A stretch of 34,094 bases of DNA from an uncultured Christensenellaceae bacterium. GTDB lineage: Bacteria; Bacillota; Clostridia; Christensenellales; Pumilibacteraceae. Below the pieces are notes generated by a model, which was not told the origin of the DNA, did no database searches, and worked only from the letters and a program-made list of their open reading frames with translations. Below, one piece after another: positions 1 to 8,050 of this stretch (position 1 is the stretch's first letter; the number at the start of each line of letters is the position of its first letter). The DNA lies in the NCBI GenBank assembly GCA_910587445.1, contig CAJULE010000011.1, positions 28,762-62,855 of the forward strand. Reading direction: 5' to 3'. A program made the translations under genes and the position numbers.

Positions 1-147
1 CTACCGCCGGATTTTGAGTCCACTCTTCGTATTTGCTGGTGCCGAAGGTGGGACTTTGGTCTCACACGGTATCGCTACCGCCGGATTTTGAGTCCACTCT
101 TCGTATTTGCTGGTGCCGAAGGTGGGACTCGAACCCACACGGTATCG
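1..147 (-). repeat. Tandem partial copies of the tRNA-Leu 3' half
   Basis: Read on the minus strand, the DNA just downstream of tRNA-Leu(CAA) repeats the tRNA from the anticodon loop to the CCA end. Unit starts (CTACCGCCGG or CTACCACCGG on the plus strand) lie at 1, 75 and 148, giving periods of 74 and 73 bp. Copies are joined by a 15-nt linker (GCAAATACGAAGAGT on the minus strand). The 5' acceptor strand and D arm are absent from the copies. The copy at 37-74 has an altered T loop with one inserted base. The window begins inside a unit, so more copies may lie to the left. These are not complete tRNA genes. Confidence 0.85.
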
Positions 148-196
148 CTACCACCGGATTTTGAGTCCGGCGCGTCTGCCATTCCACCACTTCGGC
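111..196 (-). tRNA. tRNA-Leu (anticodon CAA)
   Basis: A complete class II tRNA on the minus strand. The acceptor stem GCCGAAG/CTTCGGC pairs fully, the discriminator is A and CCA is encoded (111-113). The anticodon stem CCGGA/TCCGG encloses the loop CTCAAAA, giving anticodon CAA, which reads UUG. A long variable arm typical of tRNA-Leu follows the anticodon stem, and the T arm GTGGG-TTCGAGT-CCCAC is intact. It is transcribed from a strong promoter at 242-270, and its 3' side runs directly into tandem copies of its own 3' half. Confidence 0.96.
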
Positions 197-241
197 ATAA
201 AAGGTGGGGACGCGCACCGACTTTTGTCGGTCACGAGTAAT

Positions 242-270
242 AGAATAGCATACTTTAAAGAGTTTGACAA
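242..270 (-). promoter_or_regulatory. Promoter of tRNA-Leu
   Basis: On the minus strand TTGTCA (270-265), a 17-nt spacer and TATTCT (247-242) form a near-consensus sigma-A promoter pointing to the tRNA. The expected transcript starts near 235. A small hairpin (ACCGAC-TTTT-GTCGGT, 217-232) lies in the 5' leader before the mature tRNA end. Confidence 0.75.
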
Positions 271-321
271 GCGAATGAAGCAAGATTTTCAAAAAAATTT
301 ATAAAATAAGAAGTCAAACGC

Positions 322-350
322 TTGCCTTTTAATAGGCTTTGCGGTATATT
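322..350 (+). promoter_or_regulatory. Promoter of the leader peptide / ABC exporter operon
   Basis: TTGCCT (322-327), a 17-nt spacer and TATATT (345-350) make a good sigma-A promoter. Transcription would start near 357, so the mRNA carries the leader peptide ORF at 384 with a 27-nt untranslated stretch. Confidence 0.7.
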
Positions 351-383
351 ATATGTAAATATTACGACAAGGAGGTGAGACAA

Positions 384-467
384 ATGAACAATGTCAAGTT
401 TAACAAATCAATCGTCGAAAAGAATTATTCATTGTCTCTGTGTGCCTTGTCCCGAGACCTCGATTAG
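384..467 (+). CDS. Leader peptide of an attenuated ABC exporter operon (BmrB-like)
   Basis: A 27-codon ORF, beginning MNNVKFNKSIVEKNYS and ending LCALSRDLD, with stop TAG at 465-467. It has the best ribosome binding site in the window (AAGGAGGTGA at 369-378, 8 nt before ATG). The last codons and the stop lie inside a hairpin (CTCGA-TTAG-TCGAG, 459-472), and the same bases can pair with the downstream terminator. The strong start signal, short length and position between promoter and attenuator argue that its translation, not its product, matters. In Bacillus subtilis the short ORF bmrB plays this role ahead of bmrC-bmrD. That this ORF is equivalent is inferred from layout; I do not claim sequence homology. 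Confidence 0.75.
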   Translation: MNNVKFNKSIVEKNYSLSLCALSRDLD

Positions 468-526
468 TCGAGCGTCAAAATCGAAAACCGCCGCTATGAG
501 ACTTGAGCAATCGAGTCTTTTTGTTT
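454..526 (+). promoter_or_regulatory. Transcription attenuator with competing antiterminator
   Basis: Two exclusive RNA folds can be drawn. Terminator: AGACTTGA (499-506), loop GCAA, TCGAGTCT (511-518), then TTTTTGTTT. Antiterminator: CTCGATT (459-465), which overlaps the leader peptide stop codon, pairs perfectly with AATCGAG (509-515) and extends by AGA/TCT (455-457 with 516-518) across one bulged C. A ribosome completing the leader ORF would cover 459-465 and let the terminator form. A ribosome stalled upstream would free that strand and allow read-through. This is the expected logic of ribosome-mediated attenuation. Confidence 0.75.
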
Positions 527-564
527 GCCCTTTGAAAGGTAAACCGAAAGAAGGGAGAACTATT

Positions 565-2358
565 TTGAAAGTATTAAGAAAAGCCATACCGTATTTTAAG
601 GAGTACGCGCCCGCATATGTGTTCGCCATATTTTGCGGACTTGTGAATACCGTTGTTTGGATGCTCATACCTCAAGTGCTGTCGCTCATAGTCGACAGGG
701 TGCTCAATCCGCTGCTCGGAGCAAGTCCCGAGCAAAATTCGAGCATACTTGCTTTTTTGATAGACGGATTCGCCGCCGACGAATACTATAAGATTTTCGG
801 TGTTCTCGGCGGAGTGTTTCTCGCGCTCATGGCTGTGGGCTTTGCGTCGTTCTATCTCAAGTGGGTGCTTCTGCACGGAATATGCCTTCCCGGGGACTTC
901 AAACTTCGCCGCGCGGCTCTCGATAAGATCCACGGAAGCGGCAACAAACTGCTACGCGAGTATTCGTCGGGAGAACTGATAACCATAGCAAACAGCGACC
1001 CCGTAGAGGTCAAGGACATCTTCAGCTACATAATACCCTTTCTTCTCGAAGCGGTGACGTCGATCGCAATAGCGATAGTCTTTCTCGTGCGCATGAATTG
1101 GGTTTCTCTGTCCGTGCCTGTTGTGATCGGTACCGTATTCTCCGTCATGACCGTCTTCTATATGCGTCGGAGCGAAAAGGTATACGATGCGATGTGGGAG
1201 AAGCGCTCTACTCTCAACACAGCCATACAGGAGAGTATTTACGGCATACGCACGATAAAGTCGTATGCTCGGGAGAAACTGCGCAGAAACTATTTCGACA
1301 AGAAGCATGACGACCTCGACGGAGCGTACCGCGACGCGGCGAAAATGGAAGCGAAATACGAGTTTTTGTATCAGGGCGTAATATCGGCGCTGTTTCTTTT
1401 GACGGCGGCGGTGACGATATATCTCGGCGTCACTTTTTCGCTGACGACGGGCGAGTGCGTGAGCTATGTCTCGTACGCGCAGTCGATGTCGTTCAAATTT
1501 ATGAACATATCCTTTCTTCTTGCGGACCTTCAGCGTTGCAACGTGAGCGGTAAGCGTCTTTTCGCCTTCCTCGACAAGCACGACTCGTCGCTCGACGGAT
1601 ACGGAAGCGATAAGGTTTCCGCCCGCCCGAACATAGAGCTCGACAATATTTGCGTTACGGGCGGAGAGAACAGGATACTCGACGGCATTTCGCTGTCTTT
1701 GCCTTACGGAAAAAAGGTGGGTATAATGGGTAGAACGGGCAGCGGAAAAAGCGTCCTTTTAAAGGCAATGCAGTCGTTTGTTCCCATAGACGGCGGCGAA
1801 ATTCTTATAGACGGAAAGCCGTATAAGCAGTACGAAAAGGGCGAAATAGTGAGGGCGTTCTCGTTCGGAATGCAGGACGTGTTTCTTTTCTCGAACACGA
1901 TTGCTTCGAACATAGCCTTTTACGATCCAAACGGAAAAGAGGAGAGGATACGCGAGTGCGCGGCAGCTGCGGAAGTGGACGAGTTTGCACTGAAAATGCA
2001 GGACGGATACGACACCGTCGTGGGCGAAAAGGGCTTCGGCTTGAGCGGCGGACAAAAACAGCGAGTCTCGATTGCCCGCGCACTGTTTAAGGACGCGCCC
2101 GTGCTTGTGCTTGATGACTGCACAAGCTCGCTCGACGTTGCGACGGAACGCAAGATATTCGAAAACATAAAGCGCGCTTGCGGCGACAAGACGACGATAA
2201 TTGCCACGCACCGCGCGTGTGCGATAGCCGACTGCGACGAGATAATTTTCCTCGAAAACGGCGTCGTCGCCGAGCGAGGCACGTTTGACGAGCTTATGGC
2301 GTTGAACGGAAAGTACGCCGAGATCTACAGGTTGCAGGAAGGGGAGGTTGCGGCATAA
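565..2358 (+). CDS. ABC exporter half-transporter, degenerate-site subunit (BmrC-like)
   Basis: A 597-residue protein with an N-terminal six-helix membrane domain (about 1-330) fused to a nucleotide-binding domain. Visible motifs are Walker A GRTGSGKS (389-396), signature LSGGQKQR (493-500), Walker B VLVLDD (513-518) and the switch His (H549). Position 518 is Asp where the catalytic Glu normally sits. That is the hallmark of the non-catalytic subunit in heterodimeric exporters such as BmrC, LmrC and TM287. The start chosen is TTG 565, preceded by GAAGGGAG. An in-frame ATG at 391 would put coding sequence through the leader peptide and terminator and is rejected. The stop overlaps the next ATG (TAATG), so the two subunits are translationally coupled. 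Probable role: drug or lipid-like substrate export; the substrate cannot be read from sequence. Confidence 0.88.
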   Translation: MKVLRKAIPYFKEYAPAYVFAIFCGLVNTVVWMLIPQVLSLIVDRVLNPLLGASPEQNSSILAFLIDGFAADEYYKIFGVLGGVFLALMAVGFASFYLKWVLLHGICLPGDFKLRRAALDKIHGSGNKLLREYSSGELITIANSDPVEVKDIFSYIIPFLLEAVTSIAIAIVFLVRMNWVSLSVPVVIGTVFSVMTVFYMRRSEKVYDAMWEKRSTLNTAIQESIYGIRTIKSYAREKLRRNYFDKKHDDLDGAYRDAAKMEAKYEFLYQGVISALFLLTAAVTIYLGVTFSLTTGECVSYVSYAQSMSFKFMNISFLLADLQRCNVSGKRLFAFLDKHDSSLDGYGSDKVSARPNIELDNICVTGGENRILDGISLSLPYGKKVGIMGRTGSGKSVLLKAMQSFVPIDGGEILIDGKPYKQYEKGEIVRAFSFGMQDVFLFSNTIASNIAFYDPNGKEERIRECAAAAEVDEFALKMQDGYDTVVGEKGFGLSGGQKQRVSIARALFKDAPVLVLDDCTSSLDVATERKIFENIKRACGDKTTIIATHRACAIADCDEIIFLENGVVAERGTFDELMALNGKYAEIYRLQEGEVAA

Positions 2359-4157
2359 TGAAGCGAAATCTCTATTACGAGGACGAAATAGTAAAAAACA
2401 GCTTCAAGCCCTATATGCTGAAGCGGCTTTTGAAGTACTGCAAAAAATATAAAGGTCAGGCAATAGGAATGATAGCCGTCGGCGTGATCTACGCCGTGCT
2501 CGGCACCATGCCGAGTATAGCCCTCATGTTGATAGTGAACCGTGTTTTGCCGGAGGGCACGACGCTTCCTCCGAACGCTCTCGTTTGGGCGATGTGGATT
2601 CTCATAGGCATAGCCGTCGCCGTTCTGGGCACTGCCGTCATGGCGAGACTGCTCGTGAAGCTGTCTATGAACGTCGCCTATAATATCGTATACGATTTGA
2701 GGTGCGATCTGTTCGACAAGCTCATGGAACTGTCGTTCGACTACTACGATTCGCACCCGTCCGGCAAGATACTCGTGCGCGTTACGAACTACACGGACGG
2801 CGTCGCCAACGTCTTTATGAACGATATTTCCAACCTGATAAACAACGTGCTGCTGCTGCTCTTTGCGTTCGGGGCGACGTTCATTCTCGATTGGAGAATA
2901 GCCGTCGTCGTAACCGTGGCGCTCGTTCCATTGACGGTCGCCATATTCTTTCTTTCGAAAGCGCTTCACGCAAGGGCGAGCGTCGACAAGAGCAAAAATT
3001 CGAACCTCACGGCGTTTGTCGCAGAGGACATAAACGGAATAAGCGTCATACAGGCGTTCAACCGCGAAAAGCTCAACGGCGAGATCCATACGGAGCTTTG
3101 CGACAAATACCGTAAGGCGTTTATGCGTTCGACGATGATCCGCGAAGCCGTCAATCCGCTTTCGCAGGTCTGTTCCAGGATAATATGTATGCTGCTCGTA
3201 TACTTTGCCGCTCTCGTCATAATAGATAAAGGGCTCGGCGTGCCTATGACTCTCGGCGTCGTGCTCGCAATAGATTCGTGTATGGAAATCTTCTCCGACT
3301 GTATAGGCGGAATCTGCGGGCGTATACAGCGCCTCACGGAAGCGACTACCAATCTCGAACGCATTTTCGACACTCTCGACGCCGAAGTCGACGTGAAGGA
3401 TTGCGATGGAGCGAAGCCCCTCGAGGTTGAGCGAGGCGACGTGCTGTTCGACGACGTGAAGTTTTCTTACGTCGAGGGAGCAACCGTGCTCGAGCATTTT
3501 TCGCTCGACGTAAAGGCGGGGCAGACCATAGCCATTGTGGGCGCGACCGGCGCGGGCAAAACCACGATAGTCAACCTGCTTTCGCGCTTTTACAATCTCG
3601 GCGGCGGCAGAGTCTGTATAGACGGCACGGACATCTCTCGCGTAACGCTCTCTTCGCTGCGGAGAAACGTCGGCGTGATGATGCAGGACAGTTTCATATT
3701 CGGGATGTCGGTGCTCGAGAACATACGCTTTTCCCGTCCCGAGGCGAGCGACGAGGAGTGCAAAGCGGCGGCCCGCAGCGTCGGCGCGGAGGAGTTTATT
3801 CTGCGGCTCGAAAACGGTTACGATACAAAAATAAAGGAAGCCGACACGCTTTCGGGCGGCGAGCGTCAGCTCATATCGTTTGCCCGTCTCATGCTGTCCG
3901 ATCCGAAAATCATAATTCTCGACGAGGCGACCAGCCATATCGATACCGAGACCGAAAAACGGCTTCAAAGCAGCATGAATCTTGCGCTCGAGGGCAGGAC
4001 GGCTTTTGTGATAGCGCACCGCCTTTCGACCATACGCGGCGCGGATAAAATAATCTATATAGACAACAAGAGCATTTCGGAGTACGGCACGCACGACGAA
4101 CTGATCGAAAAGAAAGGGAGGTATTACGAGCTTATAAACAGCGGACTTTCGGTTTGA
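2358..4157 (+). CDS. ABC exporter half-transporter, catalytic subunit (BmrD-like)
   Basis: A 599-residue partner of the preceding half-transporter. It has a six-helix membrane domain (about 35-330) and a nucleotide-binding domain with Walker A GATGAGKT (395-402), signature LSGGERQ (498-504), Walker B IIILDE with catalytic E523, D-loop SHID and switch motif IAHRLSTI. All catalytic residues are canonical, so together with the degenerate subunit it would form a heterodimer with one active ATP site. Its start codon overlaps the upstream stop by one base. The gene is followed by a new promoter for polA rather than a clear terminator. Efflux of antibiotics is suggested by the attenuator upstream but is inferred. 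Confidence 0.9.
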   Translation: MKRNLYYEDEIVKNSFKPYMLKRLLKYCKKYKGQAIGMIAVGVIYAVLGTMPSIALMLIVNRVLPEGTTLPPNALVWAMWILIGIAVAVLGTAVMARLLVKLSMNVAYNIVYDLRCDLFDKLMELSFDYYDSHPSGKILVRVTNYTDGVANVFMNDISNLINNVLLLLFAFGATFILDWRIAVVVTVALVPLTVAIFFLSKALHARASVDKSKNSNLTAFVAEDINGISVIQAFNREKLNGEIHTELCDKYRKAFMRSTMIREAVNPLSQVCSRIICMLLVYFAALVIIDKGLGVPMTLGVVLAIDSCMEIFSDCIGGICGRIQRLTEATTNLERIFDTLDAEVDVKDCDGAKPLEVERGDVLFDDVKFSYVEGATVLEHFSLDVKAGQTIAIVGATGAGKTTIVNLLSRFYNLGGGRVCIDGTDISRVTLSSLRRNVGVMMQDSFIFGMSVLENIRFSRPEASDEECKAAARSVGAEEFILRLENGYDTKIKEADTLSGGERQLISFARLMLSDPKIIILDEATSHIDTETEKRLQSSMNLALEGRTAFVIAHRLSTIRGADKIIYIDNKSISEYGTHDELIEKKGRYYELINSGLSV

Positions 4158-4167
4158 GGCAAATCGG

Positions 4168-4196
4168 TTGCATATTGCGGAATAATCTGTTATACT
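4168..4196 (+). promoter_or_regulatory. Promoter of polA
   Basis: TTGCAT (4168-4173), a 17-nt spacer and TATACT (4191-4196) lie in the short gap between the exporter operon and polA. The expected start is near 4203, inside the left arm of an inverted repeat. Confidence 0.7.
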
Positions 4197-4228
4197 ATAG
4201 GTTGAAGCGGTAAAATGCTTCAACCTAT
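4197..4228. repeat. 12-bp perfect inverted repeat at the polA transcription start
   Basis: ATAGGTTGAAGC (4197-4208) and GCTTCAACCTAT (4217-4228) are perfectly complementary around the 8-nt loop GGTAAAAT. The repeat begins directly after the -10 box. It could be a weak terminator for the exporter operon (the following TTTATTTG is a poor U tract), a 5' stabilising hairpin in polA mRNA, or an operator. Confidence 0.7.
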
Positions 4229-4245
4229 TTATTTGGGAGGAGCAT

Positions 4246-6807
4246 ATGGAAAACGCTCGGGACAACTTTATAATAATAGACGGAAACTCGCTCGTGAACC
4301 GCGCGTTTTACGCCTTGCCGCCGATGACTGCGCAGGGAAAACCCGTACAGGCGGTTTACGGCTTTGCCACAATGCTCATCCGCATGATACAGAACTATAA
4401 GCCGAAATACATCGCCGTCGCGTTCGATTTGCCGGCGCCGACCTTTCGGCACAAGATGTACGACGGATATAAGGCGACGCGCAAGGGGATGCCGGACGAA
4501 CTTGCCGTGCAGCTACCTGTGCTCAAGGAAATGCTTGCCCGCATGGGGATAACAATTCTCGAAAAGGAAGGATACGAAGCGGACGACATAATAGGCACGC
4601 TCGCGCACGGCACGTCGTGCTTTACCTATATAGTCACGGGCGACCGCGATTCTTTCCAGCTCATAGACGATTCTACTTCGGTCGTCATGACGAAGCGCGG
4701 CATAACCGACGTGCTCGAGCTCGACGAGGCGGGGCTGAAACAAGAATTCGATCTTACGCCCGCACAGGTGATAGAGTATAAGGCGATAGCGGGCGACGGT
4801 TCGGACAATATCCCGGGTGTGACGGGCATAGGCGACAAGGGCGCAAAGCAGTTGCTCGGGGAGTACGGTACGCTCGATAAGATATACGAAAATCTCGACA
4901 AGCTGTCTGCGGCAATGCGGAAAAAGCTCGAGGAGGGAAGGGAGCTTGCCTATCTTTCGCGCACGCTTGCTTCCATAGATACGAATGTGCCGATATTTGC
5001 CCGTGCGGAGGAATGTCCGTGCCGTTTTCCGTTCGACGACTGCGTGCGCACGTTTTTCATAGACTACGGCTTCAAGAGCCTTTTAAAGCGCACGGACATA
5101 TTCGAAAAGAATTACGACGGCGAGGAGGCGACGCCGCCGAGCGAAATACGTTGCGAATCGAAGGAATTTACCTCGGTTTCGGAGCTTGTAAACGTCATAC
5201 AAAGCATGAAAGGCGAGACGGCGGTCGAGTTCGGCGCGCAAGGACTGTGGCTTGCGTCGAGCCCCGAAACGGAATATAGCACGAAGTTTTCCGACCGTCT
5301 CGACGATATGTGCGCGCTCTCGCTCGGGCAGTGTATCGACGCCGTAAAGCTTGTGCTCGAAGATGATTCCGTGGTAAAAGTCGTTTACGACGCGAAAAAA
5401 CTTATTGCTTTTTGCGAGCCGCTCGACATAGCTCCCGTCGCGCTTTGGGACGTAAAGCTTGCACAGTACGTCGCGGACGTGCTTAAGCCGAACGAACCGT
5501 TCTCCGCGCTTGCGGCTGCCCACGGACTCGACGTCGAGCACCCCGCTTCCGCAATGCTCGTGCTGAGAAAAGAGCTTGCGGCGGAAATGAAGGCGGGGCG
5601 TCTCGAAGAGGTTTTCACGGGGCTTGAAATGCCGCTTGTGCCCGTGCTCCGCGACATGGAAAAGGTGGGGTTTAAGCTCGATATAGGACAGCTCGACAAG
5701 CTTAATACCGAATATACTGCGCAGGAAAAGGAAATAGAGCGCGAGATATTCGAGCTCACTGGACAAGAGTTCAACATTAAAAGCCCGCGCCAGCTCGGCA
5801 AGGTGCTGTTCGAGGACCTCGGACTGCCGTACTCGGGTAAGGGCAAAAATTATTCGACGGGAGCCGAGATCTTGGAGCCGCTTGCGGATAAACATCCCGT
5901 AATAGAAAAAATTCTCGCCTACAGGGCGGTGACAAAACTGAATTCTACCTATGTCGTCGGACTGAAGAAGCTGACGGGTGCGGACGGGATAATCCATACC
6001 GACTTTCGCCAAGCCGTTACCGCGACGGGCAGACTGTCGAGCGCCGAACCGAACTTGCAGAACATTCCCGTTCGGGACGAGCGCGGCAAGCGGCTTCGCG
6101 CGCTGTTTACCTCTCGCGACGGATTTACGCTCGTGTCGGCGGACTACTCGCAGATAGAACTCAGGCTGCTCGCGCACTTTTCGGGTGACGAAATACTGCG
6201 CACGGCGTATTCGAACGGCGACGATGTGCATACCTATACTGCGGCAAAGGTGTTCGGGGTGGAGCCCGAAAACGTCACTCCGGCACAGCGCAGGGCGGCA
6301 AAGGCGGTAAACTTCGGCATAATCTACGGCATAAGCGATTTCGGACTTGCGCAGAACGTGAAAATCACGCGCTCGCAGGCGAAGAAATATATAGAAGAGT
6401 ATTTCCGTCACTTCCCGTCCGTAAAGGGCTATCTCGACGAGTCCGTGCAAAGAGCGCGTTCGTGCGGTTATGCGGAAACGCTGACGGGACGCCGACGCCA
6501 AGTTCCCGAGCTGTTCTCGTCGCAGTATCAACTGCGCAAGTTCGGCGAGCGCGTGGCGATGAATATGCCGCTTCAGGGCAGTGCCGCGGATATAATAAAG
6601 CGCGCAATGATAGACGTTCATAAGAGACTTAAGGGAATGAAATCGCGTCTCATTCTCCAGATACACGACGAGCTCATAGTCGAAGCGTCGGACGACGAAA
6701 CGGACATTGTATGCGGCATACTCAAGGAATGTATGGAAAACGCCTTTTCGCTTTCCGTGCCTCTCACGGTCGACGTCGGTATCGGTAAGAGCTGGATAGA
6801 CTGCTGA
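4246..6807 (+). CDS. polA: DNA polymerase I
   Basis: An 853-residue family A polymerase for gap filling and Okazaki fragment processing. An N-terminal 5' nuclease domain (about 1-290; FIIIDGNSLVNRAFYAL start, DADD-type acidic residues, GDGSDNIPG) is followed by a 3'-5' exonuclease-like domain (about 300-460) and the polymerase domain (about 470-853). Polymerase motifs are complete: motif A VSADYSQIELRL with D633, motif B with K686, F690 and Y694, and motif C HDE (807-809). The exonuclease-like domain lacks the first acidic DxE motif (it reads TAVEFGAQG), so proofreading is probably lost, as in many Bacillota PolI proteins. The start ATG has GGGAGGAG upstream. coaE follows after 86 nt. Confidence 0.97.
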   Translation: MENARDNFIIIDGNSLVNRAFYALPPMTAQGKPVQAVYGFATMLIRMIQNYKPKYIAVAFDLPAPTFRHKMYDGYKATRKGMPDELAVQLPVLKEMLARMGITILEKEGYEADDIIGTLAHGTSCFTYIVTGDRDSFQLIDDSTSVVMTKRGITDVLELDEAGLKQEFDLTPAQVIEYKAIAGDGSDNIPGVTGIGDKGAKQLLGEYGTLDKIYENLDKLSAAMRKKLEEGRELAYLSRTLASIDTNVPIFARAEECPCRFPFDDCVRTFFIDYGFKSLLKRTDIFEKNYDGEEATPPSEIRCESKEFTSVSELVNVIQSMKGETAVEFGAQGLWLASSPETEYSTKFSDRLDDMCALSLGQCIDAVKLVLEDDSVVKVVYDAKKLIAFCEPLDIAPVALWDVKLAQYVADVLKPNEPFSALAAAHGLDVEHPASAMLVLRKELAAEMKAGRLEEVFTGLEMPLVPVLRDMEKVGFKLDIGQLDKLNTEYTAQEKEIEREIFELTGQEFNIKSPRQLGKVLFEDLGLPYSGKGKNYSTGAEILEPLADKHPVIEKILAYRAVTKLNSTYVVGLKKLTGADGIIHTDFRQAVTATGRLSSAEPNLQNIPVRDERGKRLRALFTSRDGFTLVSADYSQIELRLLAHFSGDEILRTAYSNGDDVHTYTAAKVFGVEPENVTPAQRRAAKAVNFGIIYGISDFGLAQNVKITRSQAKKYIEEYFRHFPSVKGYLDESVQRARSCGYAETLTGRRRQVPELFSSQYQLRKFGERVAMNMPLQGSAADIIKRAMIDVHKRLKGMKSRLILQIHDELIVEASDDETDIVCGILKECMENAFSLSVPLTVDVGIGKSWIDC

Positions 6808-6893
6808 CGGCGCGAGTCGGCGCGATACCCTCTTTGACGGCTCATGTAAGGGCATTTTGTGCGCGTAAATACTTTCGGAGGTAATAAATCGGC

Positions 6894-7490
6894 ATGAAAC
6901 CGTATATAATAGGTCTGACGGGCGGAATAGCAAGCGGCAAGACGGCGGCGGGAAAAGTGTTCGAAAGCCTCGGTGCGAAAATCATAGACGCAGACGTCAT
7001 TTCGCGCGAAGTCGTAAAGGCGGGGAGCGTCGGGCTCGAGCGTCTCGGAAAAATATTTCCCGACTGCGTTATAGACGGGGAGCTCGACCGCAAGCGCTTG
7101 AAGAGCGTCGTATTTGCGGACGAAGAAAAGCTCGCGCGGCTCAATGCCGTTACCTGGAATTTGATCGAGGAGGAAATTCGGCGGCGCATTTCGGGGCTTT
7201 GCGAAAACGACGTGGCTGTGCTCATCGTTCCTCTCATGTTCGAAAGCGGTCTCGAAAGGTATGCCGACGTCGTCGTGACGGTCTCCGCGGGAGAAGACGT
7301 GCGTTTGAAGCGCGTGCTCGAACGCGACGGAGTGGGCGAGGAGACGGCGCGCTCTGTAATGCGTTCGCAACTCGACGATTCCGAGCGAGAAAAGAGAAGC
7401 GATTACGTTCTCGACGGCGGCGGCGAGCTGTCGTCGCTTTGTGCCTCGGCAGCCGAGCTGTACGAGCTGCTTACAAGGCGCGCGGACTGA
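6894..7490 (+). CDS. coaE: Dephospho-CoA kinase
   Basis: A 198-residue P-loop kinase that phosphorylates the ribose 3'-OH of dephospho-CoA, the last step of coenzyme A synthesis, in the cytoplasm. The P-loop GGIASGKT (10-17), the DADVISREV segment (substrate binding, about 33-41) and the LIVPLMFESGLE stretch match the family, and the length is typical. A GGAGG lies 12 nt before the start, slightly far but acceptable. The order polA-coaE-lytic transglycosylase is a familiar Bacillota neighbourhood; the mutM gene often found between polA and coaE is absent here. Confidence 0.95.
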   Translation: MKPYIIGLTGGIASGKTAAGKVFESLGAKIIDADVISREVVKAGSVGLERLGKIFPDCVIDGELDRKRLKSVVFADEEKLARLNAVTWNLIEEEIRRRISGLCENDVAVLIVPLMFESGLERYADVVVTVSAGEDVRLKRVLERDGVGEETARSVMRSQLDDSEREKRSDYVLDGGGELSSLCASAAELYELLTRRAD

Positions 7491-7516
7491 TTTTCCGATA
7501 CCCGTCGGTGATTTTC

Positions 7517-8041
7517 ATGACCGATATAGAAGTAAAAACAGAAACTCAAAATAAATTCATCGTCGCAATATTCGCTCTCGCGCTTGCGGCGGCTTTCTGC
7601 TTTTTTGCCGCTCGCGCCGTATTTCCGAAAAAGTACGCAGGATTGGTCGAGCGGGAAGCCGCACGCTACGGACTCGACGAAAACGAGATATATGCCGTGA
7701 TAACTGCGGAAAGCGGATTCGATCCCTCTGCCGTATCGAGATCGGGGGCGAAAGGTCTCATGCAGCTCATGCCGTCTACCGCCGAATTTTGCGCGTCGGT
7801 GCTCGGGGTCGGAGAGTACGACTTGTGCGAGCCCGAGACAAATATTCGCTTCGGCTGTTTTTATCTCGACTATCTCAAAGCTCGCTTCGATGGCGACAAC
7901 GTGTACGCCGCCTACAATGCCGGCGAGGGCAACGTCAGGCTCTGGCTCGAAAGCGGCGGCGGCATAGCTTTCGAGGAGACGAGAACTTACGTTTCGCGCG
8001 TGAACTTATATCGCAAGATATATTCCTTTCTATACAAATAG
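7517..8041 (+). CDS. Membrane-anchored lytic transglycosylase (SLT domain)
   Basis: A 174-residue protein with a cytoplasmic start, one membrane anchor (about 14-34) and an extracellular SLT domain. The catalytic Glu is E65 in VITAESGFDPSAVS, followed by the family motifs SGAKGLMQLMPST (76-88) and YNAGEGNV. It would cleave the glycan strands of peptidoglycan, giving anhydro-muropeptides, and act in wall turnover. The start chosen is ATG 7517; further upstream the frame only overlaps coaE. The ribosome binding site is weak, suggesting read-through translation from the polA-coaE message, 26 nt after coaE. Confidence 0.92.
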   Translation: MTDIEVKTETQNKFIVAIFALALAAAFCFFAARAVFPKKYAGLVEREAARYGLDENEIYAVITAESGFDPSAVSRSGAKGLMQLMPSTAEFCASVLGVGEYDLCEPETNIRFGCFYLDYLKARFDGDNVYAAYNAGEGNVRLWLESGGGIAFEETRTYVSRVNLYRKIYSFLYK

Positions 8042-8050
8042 TCTTATAAA

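Noticed and set aside
1..110. Additional tRNA genes left of tRNA-Leu
   Set aside because: The copies lack the 5' acceptor strand and D arm, so they cannot fold as tRNAs.
391..564. N-terminal extension of the first exporter subunit from ATG 391
   Set aside because: It would overlap the leader peptide and read through the attenuator. TTG 565 has its own ribosome binding site and gives the normal family length.
5083..6933. Long minus-strand reading frame opposite polA
   Set aside because: It is a shadow of the polA coding strand, with no family motif or ribosome binding site. The same holds for the long frames opposite the M28, valS and TPR genes.
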